Source: Liquorilactobacillus cacaonum DSM 21116
GTDB taxonomy: Bacteria > Bacillota > Bacilli > Lactobacillales > Lactobacillaceae
Reading direction: 5' to 3'
DNA: 64,000 bases
Assembly: GCF_001436735.1 (NCBI RefSeq)
Contig: NZ_AYZE01000015.1
Span: 3,215 to 67,214, forward strand
The translations under genes and the position numbers were made by a program. The notes below the pieces were generated by a model. That model was given only the letters and a program-made list of their open reading frames with translations. It had not been told where the DNA came from and did no database searches. Positions 21,096 through 29,236 of the stretch are shown here, piece by piece. How positions within the stretch are numbered: the first letter of the stretch is position 1; each line of letters begins with the position of its first letter.

Positions 21096-21100
21096 TAATT

Positions 21101-21919
21101 ATGAAAAATGTTTCAAATTTTTATAAGGAACCTAATAATCAGCCATCTTCATCACACGAAAGTTTTTCCCACAACTTTAGCGAAGCACTCTTTCAAGTTT
21201 TTAATTTACAAAGAAACGTCTTGGAGCTTAAAACATTACGTAAAACAACTAAAGTTATGATGTCCATCATGCTAGTTGCAACAGTTGCTTCTTTTATTTT
21301 TGGTAATGATTTCACTTTTTCTGGCTGGATTGGTCTCATAACTGGAATTGCTGTCGTGTTGAACTTGATTCTTGTTGATCAAGGCAGATTAACGAATTAT
21401 AGTTGGGGTGTTCTAGGATGTGTTGTTTGGTTGATAATTGCCATCAATAATCGCCTAATTGGCGACATTGCATCACAATCATTTTACCTAGTGATGCAAT
21501 TTGTTGGGCTTTATGTTTGGCACAATCAAATCAACAAACAATCGACAAAAAATGAATTAACTTCTCGCAGTTTTACATGGTTGAGTGGCCTATTCTGGTT
21601 AATCGTGACCTTCATCATTTATTTTATCGTACTATTTTTTAGTAAAAGATTAAATGGCACCCAGATTTATCTTGATGCTACCCTTTTACCTCTTGGTATT
21701 GTCGGTCAAGTCTTAATGACTTATGGCTATCGTTCTCAATGGATTGCTTGGATTACTTTAGATATAGTAAATGTAATCATTTGGTTTAACCAATTAAAAA
21801 TTGTTAGTCCTGCATCTAGTTCAATGTTTGTTCTTCAAATTATCATGTTAATAAATTCATTATATGGTATTTATCTTTGGTACTTCGGTCAAAAAGACTC
21901 TACTGTAAAAGCAAACTAG
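21101..21919 (+). CDS. pnuC: PnuC-family nicotinamide riboside/mononucleotide transporter
   Basis: An integral membrane protein of 272 residues with about seven hydrophobic segments after a 60-residue hydrophilic N-terminus. The family signatures SWGVLGCVVWLIIA, FVGLYVWHNQ and the substrate-site region QWIAWITLDIVNVIIWF are present. It imports NAD precursors, probably nicotinamide riboside, by facilitated diffusion. AAGGAG precedes the ATG and lies inside the leader pairing described separately. No nadR kinase is adjacent. Confidence 0.88.
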   Translation: MKNVSNFYKEPNNQPSSSHESFSHNFSEALFQVFNLQRNVLELKTLRKTTKVMMSIMLVATVASFIFGNDFTFSGWIGLITGIAVVLNLILVDQGRLTNYSWGVLGCVVWLIIAINNRLIGDIASQSFYLVMQFVGLYVWHNQINKQSTKNELTSRSFTWLSGLFWLIVTFIIYFIVLFFSKRLNGTQIYLDATLLPLGIVGQVLMTYGYRSQWIAWITLDIVNVIIWFNQLKIVSPASSSMFVLQIIMLINSLYGIYLWYFGQKDSTVKAN

Positions 21920-22237
21920 CAATTGGAAAGAATCATAAAATTCAATATCAAATAACCGTGACTTGAAACCACACTATCATATAATCACTTCACTAATTCA
22001 CTTTTAGCAATTTTAAAATAGCAAAATTCGATAATAAAGACTGAATCAAATTATTTTTTTGATTTGGTTTTTTTTATAATTAACTTCTTCGAAAAAAATT
22101 GATAACAAAAACCTCTTCTTTTCCTCTAAAAAAATTTAATGCTTTTATGTTTCACTGTAAAAATTTGATACTTTTTTATTAAGGTATACATCTTCATAAA
22201 ACTATTGTAATATTTTAATAAAAGGGGAATAGTTTTA
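21920..22237 (+). other. Intergenic region after pnuC
   Basis: AT-rich stretch holding one clear terminator (22040-22075) and, further on, a TTGATA-like sequence near 22168 that could be part of a promoter for the next small gene. No other coding signal was seen. Confidence 0.4.
22040..22075 (+). terminator. Terminator downstream of pnuC
   Basis: The GACTGAATCAAA arm pairs with TTTGATTTGGTT and is followed by a T-run. Its arm sequences recur in a terminator at 42293-42331 on the other strand. Confidence 0.75.
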
Positions 22238-22336
22238 ATGAAGCAAATTATAAAAATCATCTTGAAAGTAATTAATTGGATAATTAATATAATCACCTTG
22301 CTCTTAGCTTTTATAAAAAAGCCCTGGGAACTATAA
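22238..22336 (+). CDS. Small 32-residue hydrophobic, cationic peptide
   Basis: An ATG frame with AAAGGGGAA at a good distance encodes a 32-residue peptide starting MKQIIKIILKVINWIINIIT and ending FIKKPWEL. It is almost wholly hydrophobic or amphipathic with five Lys and two Trp. It could be a membrane-active peptide (type I toxin-like or leaderless bacteriocin-like) or a small membrane protein. No antisense RNA, immunity gene or exporter is recognisable next to it. The next gene uses a similar ribosome-binding site. Confidence 0.5.
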   Translation: MKQIIKIILKVINWIINIITLLLAFIKKPWEL

Positions 22337-22423
22337 TGATTTCTTTATTTTACAACTAAACTTATGTCCAATTAATTGAAGACACTAAAAGCTAGAACAT
22401 ACTTTACTAGGGGGATAATTTTT

Positions 22424-22762
22424 ATGCAAGAATACGAAAATACTGTACCACCTGAAATCAAGGGTTGGAACTGGGGAGCATTTATGTATAATATTTTTTG
22501 GGGAATTGGGAATAAAACCTACTTACCACTTTTATGTCTGATTCCAATTTTTAATATTATTTGGATTTTTGTTTGTGGTTTCAAAGGAAATGAATGGGCA
22601 TGGCAAAAAGGCAATTACGAAGATATTGCAACTTTTAAAGCTGTGCAAAAAACTTGGAACCTTGCTGGTCTCGTCCAATTTATTATAGCAATCGTCGTAT
22701 TTGCCTTATATATTGGCACTCTCGTACTTATCTATTCGACTATAACGAACGGATCATATTAA
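22424..22762 (+). CDS. Small membrane protein, KGWNWGAF-type
   Basis: A 112-residue protein with PPEIKGWNWGAFMYNIFWGI near the N-terminus and hydrophobic segments at about residues 18-52 and 83-108. A motif of this type is seen in small uncharacterised membrane proteins of Gram-positive bacteria. The ATG at 22424 follows AGGGGGA; an upstream in-frame start at 22376 has no such signal. Function unknown. A terminator follows at about 22813-22860. Confidence 0.65.
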   Translation: MQEYENTVPPEIKGWNWGAFMYNIFWGIGNKTYLPLLCLIPIFNIIWIFVCGFKGNEWAWQKGNYEDIATFKAVQKTWNLAGLVQFIIAIVVFALYIGTLVLIYSTITNGSY

Positions 22763-22812
22763 TTTCTAAAAAATATAGATATATCCACATTCTATACAGA
22801 TTCAAAAACTTA

Positions 22813-22860
22813 TTAGCCCCAGTACTAATTGACAACAATCAATTAATGCTAGAGCTTTTT
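22813..22860 (+). terminator. Probable terminator after the KGWNWGAF protein gene
   Basis: Imperfect arms around TAATTGA/TCAATTA, with AGC/GCT ends, are followed by five T. Confidence 0.55.
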
Positions 22861-22953
22861 ATTTTACACTAAAGTCAACCCCTTTAGCTTAACTTTTTCT
22901 AACCGATAACGTATTCTAATTAAACTAAAATTTTGCCCGCAGCAATTTGCTGC

Positions 22954-23391
22954 TTAACATACAAGTAGCATTTCTTTATTTTGCTGATTGAACAAGGGTG
23001 GTAATTTATCCAAAGCAAAGTATTTCAAATCAAGTGTTTCTTCACTTCTTTCTTCTAATAACTTTCCACCAATTTGTTTAACCAAAAATAACTGTGAAAT
23101 AACCTGTGCTACATCTCCATTAGGGTATTCCGTTAAATCATTATCAAATGTTCCTAAAAGAGAAATAATTGAAACATCTAACCCGCTATCTTCTTTAACT
23201 TCGCGTACACAGGCCTGCGCAAAAGTTTCTCCAAATTCCAAATATCCCCCCGGTAAACTCCAATCATTAGAATCTACCCGAAGATTTAATAAAACTTCTT
23301 TTCTCTCATTTAAAATAACACCACCGGCCGCATTTAAGATAATTGGTGTATGTCCAACAAAATTTCTAATCATTTGAATATAATTAGCCAC
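22954..23391 (-). CDS. Nudix hydrolase
   Basis: A 145-residue cytoplasmic pyrophosphohydrolase. The Nudix box runs GGYLEFGETFAQACVREV then KEDSGLDV, matching Gx5Ex7REUxEExGU except that the second metal-binding Glu of the EE pair is Asp. Upstream text NDWSLPGG is typical of ADP-sugar or (d)NTP-cleaving members. The substrate is not inferable. It is monocistronic and divergent from rpsN. Confidence 0.8.
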   Translation of the reverse strand: MANYIQMIRNFVGHTPIILNAAGGVILNERKEVLLNLRVDSNDWSLPGGYLEFGETFAQACVREVKEDSGLDVSIISLLGTFDNDLTEYPNGDVAQVISQLFLVKQIGGKLLEERSEETLDLKYFALDKLPPLFNQQNKEMLLVC

Positions 23392-23453
23392 AAGTTATGT
23401 CTCCTTTTTAATGTGCTTTTATACTTGTTATTAATAATAATAAAAATCAAAAC

Positions 23454-23507
23454 TTTACAAAACAAAAAAAATCCTTATACTTAATTAAATAGTATTAATT
23501 ACTATTT
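23454..23507 (+). promoter_or_regulatory. rpsN promoter with probable Zur operator
   Basis: TTTACA (23454-23459) and TATACT (23476-23481) are 16 bases apart. A perfect inverted repeat AAATAGTA-TTAAT-TACTATTT (23487-23507) sits at the expected transcription start. It resembles the Firmicute Zur box (TCGTAATNATTACGA), with three differences in the 14 defined positions. The position would block transcription when zinc is plentiful. Confidence 0.65.
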
Positions 23508-23527
23508 ATACGAAAGGAAGCTACACT

Positions 23528-23797
23528 ATGGCAAAAAAATCAAAAATTCAAAAAGAATTAAAACTTCAAAAAACTGTTATGCATTATGCAAAACAACGAG
23601 CTACACTGCTTGCTAACCATGATTATGAAGGACTAAGTCAACTTCCAAGAAATGCATCACCTACACGATTGCATAATCGTGATAGACTTGATGGCCGCCC
23701 ACATGCATATATGCGTAAATTTGGAGTTTCCAGAATTAACTTTAGAACCCTTGCACATAATGGCCAAATACCGGGTATAAAAAAAGCAAGCTGGTAA
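23528..23797 (+). CDS. rpsN: Alternative 30S ribosomal protein S14 (zinc-independent)
   Basis: An 89-residue S14 of the long form without the CxxC zinc ribbon; it ends [20 protein letters not shown], then [13 protein letters not shown]. In Firmicutes the main S14 is a 61-residue zinc-binding form in the spc operon, and the long paralogue replaces it under zinc limitation. The candidate Zur operator in its promoter fits this. AAAGGAAG precedes the ATG; a terminator follows. Confidence 0.93.
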   Translation: MAKKSKIQKELKLQKTVMHYAKQRATLLANHDYEGLSQLPRNASPTRLHNRDRLDGRPHAYMRKFGVSRINFRTLAHNGQIPGIKKASW

Positions 23798-23811
23798 TAA
23801 AACTATATTTT

Positions 23812-23862
23812 AAGCACCCTAAAATGACATTGTTTCTAACTTTTTCATAGGTGCTTTTTTTA
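23812..23862 (+). terminator. Terminator of rpsN
   Basis: AAGCACC and GGTGCTT arms with a 31-base internal region are followed by a T-run. Confidence 0.65.
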
Positions 23863-23885
23863 TTTTTCTTATGAGCTAAACTTGT

Positions 23886-24686
23886 CTACAACAAATATTT
23901 ACTATCACCTGTAGGATCTTGCGAAGTTAATATCTTTGGCCCATCCTTAGTAATTGCCACTGTGTGTTCAAATTGGGCTGACAAGCTATGATCAGCTGTT
24001 ACAAAAGATATCCAATCATCTTTGACATCATAGCGATCAGCAATTCTCCAATCACCACCTGCATTAACCATTGGCTCAATTGTAATCACCATTCCCTCAC
24101 GTAATCGTGTTCCCTTATGTGGGCGACCATAATGCAATATATCTGGTCCATCTTCATGAACTGAAGGCCCTATGCCATGTCCAATTAAATCTTTAACATC
24201 CCCCATATGATTTTGTACTTCTACGTACTCTTGGATTGCGTGTCCAATATCACCCACTCTGTTACCAACTTGTGCTTGCTCAATTCCTAGATACAAACTT
24301 TTCTTTGCAACATGCAATAATTTATTAATTTTCGGAGTACTCTCTCCAATTACATAAGTCCAAGCAGAATCACTTTGATAGCCATGCCAATTTACGCAAA
24401 AATCTACGGTCACTACATCGCTATTTTGTAGCTTAAGTCCTTTACGTGGAATTGCGTGGGCGACTTCATCATTTATACTAATGCAAGTTGCATATTTGTA
24501 GCCATCTACACCTTTTTCTGAAGCAGTCGCATCTTGGGACTGAATATATTGATCAACAAATTCTTCAATTTCCCAACAGTCCATCCCCACGTGCAACTTT
24601 TCTTTTAATTTTTTATGTGTATCAGCAAGAATTGCACCTGACTTGGCCATTCCTTCGATTTCACGTGCTGATTTTAAATTAACCAT
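23886..24686 (-). CDS. map: Methionine aminopeptidase, type I
   Basis: Removes N-terminal Met from new proteins, using two metal ions. The metal ligands are recognisable in VTVDFCVNWHGYQSDSAW (two Asp), GHGIGPSVHEDGP (His), ITIEPM (Glu) and QFEHTVAI (Glu). The 266 residues are a little longer than the 250-residue minimum form. It follows a GNAT gene with only five bases between them, and its ribosome-binding site overlaps the end of that gene, so the two are likely co-transcribed. Confidence 0.95.
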   Translation of the reverse strand: MVNLKSAREIEGMAKSGAILADTHKKLKEKLHVGMDCWEIEEFVDQYIQSQDATASEKGVDGYKYATCISINDEVAHAIPRKGLKLQNSDVVTVDFCVNWHGYQSDSAWTYVIGESTPKINKLLHVAKKSLYLGIEQAQVGNRVGDIGHAIQEYVEVQNHMGDVKDLIGHGIGPSVHEDGPDILHYGRPHKGTRLREGMVITIEPMVNAGGDWRIADRYDVKDDWISFVTADHSLSAQFEHTVAITKDGPKILTSQDPTGDSKYLL

Positions 24687-24691
24687 TGTGT

Positions 24692-25234
24692 TTATATATT
24701 CTCCTTTTTAAAATTATAATAGAAATAAATATCCTGCTTTCCTTTTTGGGAGGTTTGCTCATAGACCATCGTGTTAAGTCCACCGATTTCAAATCCATAA
24801 TTCAGATAAAACAAGCAGGCACCTAAATTATTATTTTGACCAATCGTCCATAATCCGTGATAACCCTTTTTCTTAGCAATAGTTTCCACTTTTTTTAATA
24901 ATTGTCGTGCAACATTTTTTCTACGATATTTTTTACAAACTTTTAAATCTAGCAAATATAGCATTTTATTCCAGTTGTATTCAAAAATTGCTAACCCAAC
25001 AATTACATTTTCTTCAAATACACCAATCGCAAATCCCTTCTTATTAATCTTGCTTAGTTCATAATTTTCATCAGGAAAAGTTTGCTCAAAAATATTTTGT
25101 AACTCATATTCTTTAACTTCGTAATTCCATCCATTCAAATCTCTGCTGACAATAAGCTCTCCAAATATCTTAAATGGTTCATTTTTTAGCTGTAAAGGTT
25201 CGCTATTTTGTTCATTTAATATTTTGAAATCCAT
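24692..25234 (-). CDS. GNAT acetyltransferase resembling streptothricin acetyltransferases
   Basis: A 180-residue GNAT protein. Motif A is CKKYRRKNVARQLLKKVETI (about residues 101-120). The region LWTIGQNNNLGACLFYLNYG followed by FEIGGLNTMVY is very like Sat-type streptothricin N-acetyltransferases. That resemblance suggests an amine-acetylating enzyme but does not prove resistance. The gene is directly upstream of map, a housekeeping gene, which argues against a recent resistance cassette. Confidence 0.7.
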   Translation of the reverse strand: MDFKILNEQNSEPLQLKNEPFKIFGELIVSRDLNGWNYEVKEYELQNIFEQTFPDENYELSKINKKGFAIGVFEENVIVGLAIFEYNWNKMLYLLDLKVCKKYRRKNVARQLLKKVETIAKKKGYHGLWTIGQNNNLGACLFYLNYGFEIGGLNTMVYEQTSQKGKQDIYFYYNFKKENI

Positions 25235-25625
25235 TTTATAGCTCCTTTCAATATTACTGAGCTGATTTTAAAATAAGTTAATCCTTTAAAAATTTTTCTT
25301 TATACCGTTACTTAACTCATTACCATAAGCAATACCACTGCGGTAGCAGAAATAATTCCAATAATTGACCTCTTAACAAATTCCTGCTTCTCTAACATTT
25401 ACTTTAAAAACGCAATCTATATTTTCGAGCTATTATTTAAGAGGTTTTCTTTTCTCAAAAAGTATTTGACTTTTAGAATCCTATTTCTTAATACTACTCT
25501 TTTTTGTGCAATTAGAACATAATTGCTGTTTAAATTTATCTATTACTATCTTCGGCTTGTTTAGCAGTATAATAATGCAGTACAACAAATGTTAGTGTTA
25601 TTTTATTTGTAAGGGAGAGTACAAC
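25235..25625 (-). other. AT-rich intergenic region
   Basis: No convincing gene. A minus-strand 28-codon frame (25312-25398, MLEKQEFVKRSIIGIISATA and eight more residues) would make one membrane helix but has only a weak AAAG as ribosome-binding signal. The plus-strand promoter for the next small gene probably lies here; AAGGGAGAG near 25611 is its ribosome-binding site. Confidence 0.35.
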
Positions 25626-25871
25626 TTGACTAACGAAAAAAGAGCAAAATTGCTGTTTCAATTAACTACATTGGAACAATTACATATTTTAAAGGACAAT
25701 GACTCTACTGATGTTTATATTGTAGAGAGCGAATTTTCAAAACTTACAAGTATTTTGAATTTTCTTGGCAGCATCGGAAGTTATTTTGAATATTCACCTG
25801 TTACTGATGAGTACAACAAACTTATAGAGTTTCATATCATAATACATGATTATGTTTGCTCAAAATTTTAA
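25626..25871 (+). CDS. Hypothetical 81-residue protein
   Basis: Begins with TTG after AAGGGAGAG at a suitable distance. The protein is mixed charged and aromatic, with no recognisable domain, signal peptide or membrane helix. It could be a small soluble protein with one helix (residues 3-25) and a C-terminal FHIIIHDYV strand. Base composition is like the surrounding island. Function unknown. Confidence 0.45.
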   Translation: MTNEKRAKLLFQLTTLEQLHILKDNDSTDVYIVESEFSKLTSILNFLGSIGSYFEYSPVTDEYNKLIEFHIIIHDYVCSKF

Positions 25872-26036
25872 TTGATAATTACTTTATTCAATTATCTTAA
25901 TTTCTAGTTTAAGATTAACAACAACTATAACAAATCAGTTCTGATTAAATACTTACATAAAAAAACTTTACCAATCGTATATTTAAATTACAACTTTTGT
26001 AATTCAATCTTCAACAAAAGTATAGAGACATAAACA

Positions 26037-26084
26037 GGCCTTAATTTCTTGAATCAATGCGAAGTCAAGATTAGGGCTTTTTTT
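26037..26084 (+). terminator. Terminator between small gene and zinc-ribbon gene
   Basis: GCCTTAAT..CTTGA pairs with TCAAGATTAGGGC and is followed by seven T. A second hairpin with ACTTTTGT/ACAAAAGT arms lies just upstream (about 25992-26021). The rest of 25872-26179 has no coding signal. Confidence 0.7.
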
Positions 26085-26179
26085 CATCCAACCTTATTTT
26101 CAAATTTTTTATTTTTTACATATATTATATTTCAAAATTTATTTTCCATGGTATTATTTACTTAATTTGGGGGGGTTTT

Positions 26180-26929
26180 ATGAAAAAGTTGTTGCAATTC
26201 AATATTAAAGATACCGAAAAACATAAAATTGATACAAATAAACTTATAAAAGAAGTGGTTGAATACAACGGTAAAGATTTTCTATTTGATGGCTTGAGCA
26301 ATTCTGAAATAAAAGAAGAATACTATGATGAAAAAATATATCAGTTAGACAAATATCAAATTAACACGATATCTGATATAAAATTATCCAAACAAGATGA
26401 CCATTATAGCATCGTCATTTCAATTGAAGGTATAGAAAATTTTTTTACAATTGGATCAGTTCCGCAATCACTTACATTGAAAATTGATAACTTATTAGAA
26501 GGTTCTGACATTAAATGTGAGATTGTAATGATGGGCGGAAAATACAAAAAAGTTATTGTAAATGATGATGGCTCTGAAGTCGTCAAAAGTTTCAGAGAGC
26601 CAATTTTATTTAGCCTATCAATTTATGAACGTCCCGCTATTCCAACAGGATATTCTCAAATCGGATATGAAGACATTAATGAGAAACATATTGACTATTT
26701 CTGCCCAAATTGTAAAGAAAAGCTTTCAGGAAAAAGAAACTGCTTAACCTGTGGTCTTGAAATCTTCTATCCTGGAGAAAAACACCCTAAGACTACTTCG
26801 GAAAAAATAATTGAGACTAGCAATAAAATTTCTATAGCTGGAGACTCGGTGCAAAGTTTTGGTAATTCTATGATTTTGGGTTGTACTATTCCAATCATCA
26901 TAATAATACTAATAATGTTGTTGTTTTAA
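26180..26929 (+). CDS. Zinc-ribbon membrane-anchored protein of unknown function
   Basis: A 249-residue protein. Residues 1-160 form a soluble, strand-rich region with no known family. A four-Cys zinc ribbon follows (YFCPNCKEKLSGKRNCLTCG, about 173-192). A hydrophobic C-terminal helix ends the protein (GCTIPIIIIILIMLLF). The N-terminal part therefore faces the cytoplasm if the anchor is a tail anchor. A G7 run gives a strong ribosome-binding site. The DUF3644 gene follows 60 bases later in the same orientation, probably in one transcript. Confidence 0.6.
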   Translation: MKKLLQFNIKDTEKHKIDTNKLIKEVVEYNGKDFLFDGLSNSEIKEEYYDEKIYQLDKYQINTISDIKLSKQDDHYSIVISIEGIENFFTIGSVPQSLTLKIDNLLEGSDIKCEIVMMGGKYKKVIVNDDGSEVVKSFREPILFSLSIYERPAIPTGYSQIGYEDINEKHIDYFCPNCKEKLSGKRNCLTCGLEIFYPGEKHPKTTSEKIIETSNKISIAGDSVQSFGNSMILGCTIPIIIIILIMLLF

Positions 26930-26989
26930 TTACTACGTCCAAAACTGATGACCTTAAAAGCTGAAAAAATTACTGGAGATAATTATATT

Positions 26990-27961
26990 ATGGAGAACTT
27001 ATCAAAGCGGCTTATTGACAAGAGCATCGAAGCATTTATAATGGGCATCGAAATTTATAATAAACCAACCATTCATTACCGTATCGAAGGATTTTCTTTT
27101 TTCGTAATTAATGCATGGGAATTAATGCTGAAGGCTGAACTACTTAATCGTAATGAGAGTATTTATTTTAAAAATGATCCTAGCCGTACATTAAGTGCTT
27201 CTGGTGTAGTTAACAAAATATATACAGATAAAAATACCCGTATACGCTTGAATCTTGAAAAAATTATTGATCTTAGAAATATAAGTACTCATTATATTAC
27301 AGAAGATTATGAAGTGAAGTATGCACCTCTTTTTCAAGCCTGTGTATTAAATTTTATTAGTGAGATTAATAAGTTCCATAAAGTGGACATTACTAAATAT
27401 ATCCCACAAAATTTTTTAACTGTTTCAGCTAACTATGCGCCTCTTTCTAATGAAGAAATCAAATTAAAATATAGTCCTGAAATTGCCGAAAAATTTATTA
27501 AACAAGCTAATGAGATTGATGTTCTCAGCCATGAGTTTGACTCTGATAAATTTTCAATTAATATAAAACAGAATCTATATATAACCAAGAAGAAAAGTGA
27601 TGCTGATTTTACAGTAAAGGTAGATATGGCATCTGATAATCAAGTATCCTTAGTTAAAGAATTAAAAGACCCATCAAATACACATAAATACTCATACAAC
27701 AGCGTAATAACTGCAGTAAATATTCGTTTAAATAATAAAAATATTAAACTTGATTATTCAAAAGGTTTTAATCAGTATATTTTAAAACTAGTTATTGATT
27801 TTTATAGTATTAAGAAAAATGAACTGTATGCCTATGAACATGTCATTGGCAATCAACAAATCTATACATACTCCCAACAATTCATAGACTTCATTGTTTC
27901 TGAAATAAAACAAAATCCATCAAAGTTTGTTGAGAGTTTACGGAGCAACAAAAAAAGATAA
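26990..27961 (+). CDS. DUF3644-family protein (HEPN-like)
   Basis: The N-terminal 120 residues match DUF3644: KSIEAFIMGIEIYNKPTIHY, then INAWELMLKAELL. An Rx4H motif in IDLRNISTHYITEDY (about residue 105) is of the kind used by HEPN ribonuclease domains. The rest is a strand-rich, Lys-rich region. HEPN proteins often act in defence or RNA cleavage; that role here is inference. The ATG at 26990 has GGAGA upstream (323 residues), better than an earlier in-frame ATG at 26948. It lies in a decayed mobile island. Confidence 0.7.
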   Translation: MENLSKRLIDKSIEAFIMGIEIYNKPTIHYRIEGFSFFVINAWELMLKAELLNRNESIYFKNDPSRTLSASGVVNKIYTDKNTRIRLNLEKIIDLRNISTHYITEDYEVKYAPLFQACVLNFISEINKFHKVDITKYIPQNFLTVSANYAPLSNEEIKLKYSPEIAEKFIKQANEIDVLSHEFDSDKFSINIKQNLYITKKKSDADFTVKVDMASDNQVSLVKELKDPSNTHKYSYNSVITAVNIRLNNKNIKLDYSKGFNQYILKLVIDFYSIKKNELYAYEHVIGNQQIYTYSQQFIDFIVSEIKQNPSKFVESLRSNKKR

Positions 27962-28254
27962 CCCCAGGCACATAGGATTGCTCAATACTATCTGTAATAG
28001 TACCTACCCCATTATGGGACCCAGTGTTATTCCTTCTCAAGTTATCTTGTGTATATTCTAACGCATTCCAATATTTATAGTCAATCATTTATAATCAATT
28101 GCTTCAATTCTTTTTTTCAAAAAAACATCCCCCACTCGCCAAAGTAAAAGATATGTCTCACTGTTTATACAGGGCAACTACACCCTTTATTTGTACTTAG
28201 AAGGGAGTTGATGTCTAACAGCAAGTTCTCTCTAAAATAAATCACTTGTCGCCA
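27962..28254. other. Intergenic remnant between DUF3644 gene and integrase
   Basis: The minus strand carries a coding-like stretch (28088 down to about 27950, containing NALEYTQDNLRRNNTGSHNG and IEQSYVPGV) without a ribosome-binding site. It overlaps the end of the DUF3644 gene. It may be a broken gene piece from the former element; nothing else is visible. Confidence 0.3.
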
Positions 28255-29086
28255 GTAAATCGTTAATAATTGGTTCAACAAGCCTTTAAAGAACTACAAA
28301 CGGTTCTTCAACAATATCAAAAATATTTTTGAATATGCTGTGCGTTTAAAGCTGCTTACTGATGACCCCACTAAAGCGGTTATAAAACCTAGTGCCAGAC
28401 ATCAAAAGGTAAAAACAAGAAATGACAAAGACATGTACTACACTCGTGAAGAATTAAAGAGATTTTTAGAGTGTTTGTATGATTCAGATAATTATCAAGG
28501 ATATACCTTCTTTAGGCTACTTGCATTTACTGGTATGCGTAAGGGGGGGAGCTCTCGCCTTAACTTGGTCCGACGTCGATTTTAGAACGGGACAGATAAG
28601 AATCAATAAAACACAGTCCAATGGTTACAATAATCATTTAGTAATTCAATCAACTAAAACATCAGCTAGTGATAGAACTATTTTCATTGATTCAAAATCA
28701 CTTGATATTTTAAAGAATTGGCAAAGGTTACAGCGCAAAGAGTTGTTACAGTATGGATTTAACTCTTTGAATAAAAAACGGCTTGTTTTCTCCTCAAAGA
28801 ATAACACAATGCATAATCCTAATAAACCTCGTGTTTGGGCAGTCAGGGTGACACAAAGCTATGACTTAAAACGCATCCCCGTACACGGATTTAGACATAC
28901 CTATGCAACGCTAGTTATTCAAGGTTGCTGCCACCTAAAGAGTTACAAGCACAACTTGGCCACAGTGATATTAAAACTACACTAGATATTTATACTTCTG
29001 TAACTGATCAGCAACGAGAAAATACACCTGAAAAATTCACTGCTTTTGTTAATTTTGATTCTATGCAACCTAGATTTGTTGCATGA
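28255..29086 (+). pseudogene. Tyrosine recombinase (phage-type integrase), truncated and frameshifted
   Basis: Read across three frames, the piece shows a core-binding end (NYKRFFNNIKNIFEYAVRLK) and a catalytic domain with all active-site motifs: TGMRKGG.ALALTW (Arg), VHGFRHTYATL (His-x-x-Arg), LGHSDIKTTLDIYT (His, Tyr). One frame change is at a seven-G run near 28543-28549 and another is near 28921-28925. The N-terminal arm-binding region is missing. The gene is inactive. Its 3' end is about 150 bases from tRNA-Gln, the usual place for such an enzyme. Confidence 0.85.
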
Positions 29087-29182
29087 GTCTCTAGTGTCAC
29101 TACTATAAAGGCGTCTTGGAGACAATTCCATGCAACATAAAGATGTAAAAACATACGAAACGTTACGAACATAAAAAATAAA

Positions 29183-29224
29183 AATGGTGGTAAATCAACG
29201 TTTTACGAAGATTTACCACCATTT
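29183..29224. terminator. Long perfect hairpin between integrase and tRNA-Gln
   Basis: Arms AATGGTGGTAAATC and GATTTACCACCATT (14 bases each) enclose a 14-base loop. A-rich on the left and T-poor on the right, so it best serves as a terminator for minus-strand tRNA transcription. Confidence 0.6.
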
Positions 29225-29236
29225 ACTAACCTATAA

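Noticed and set aside
25312-25398. 28-codon minus-strand membrane peptide
   Set aside because: Only a weak AAAG ribosome-binding signal and no evidence of conservation.
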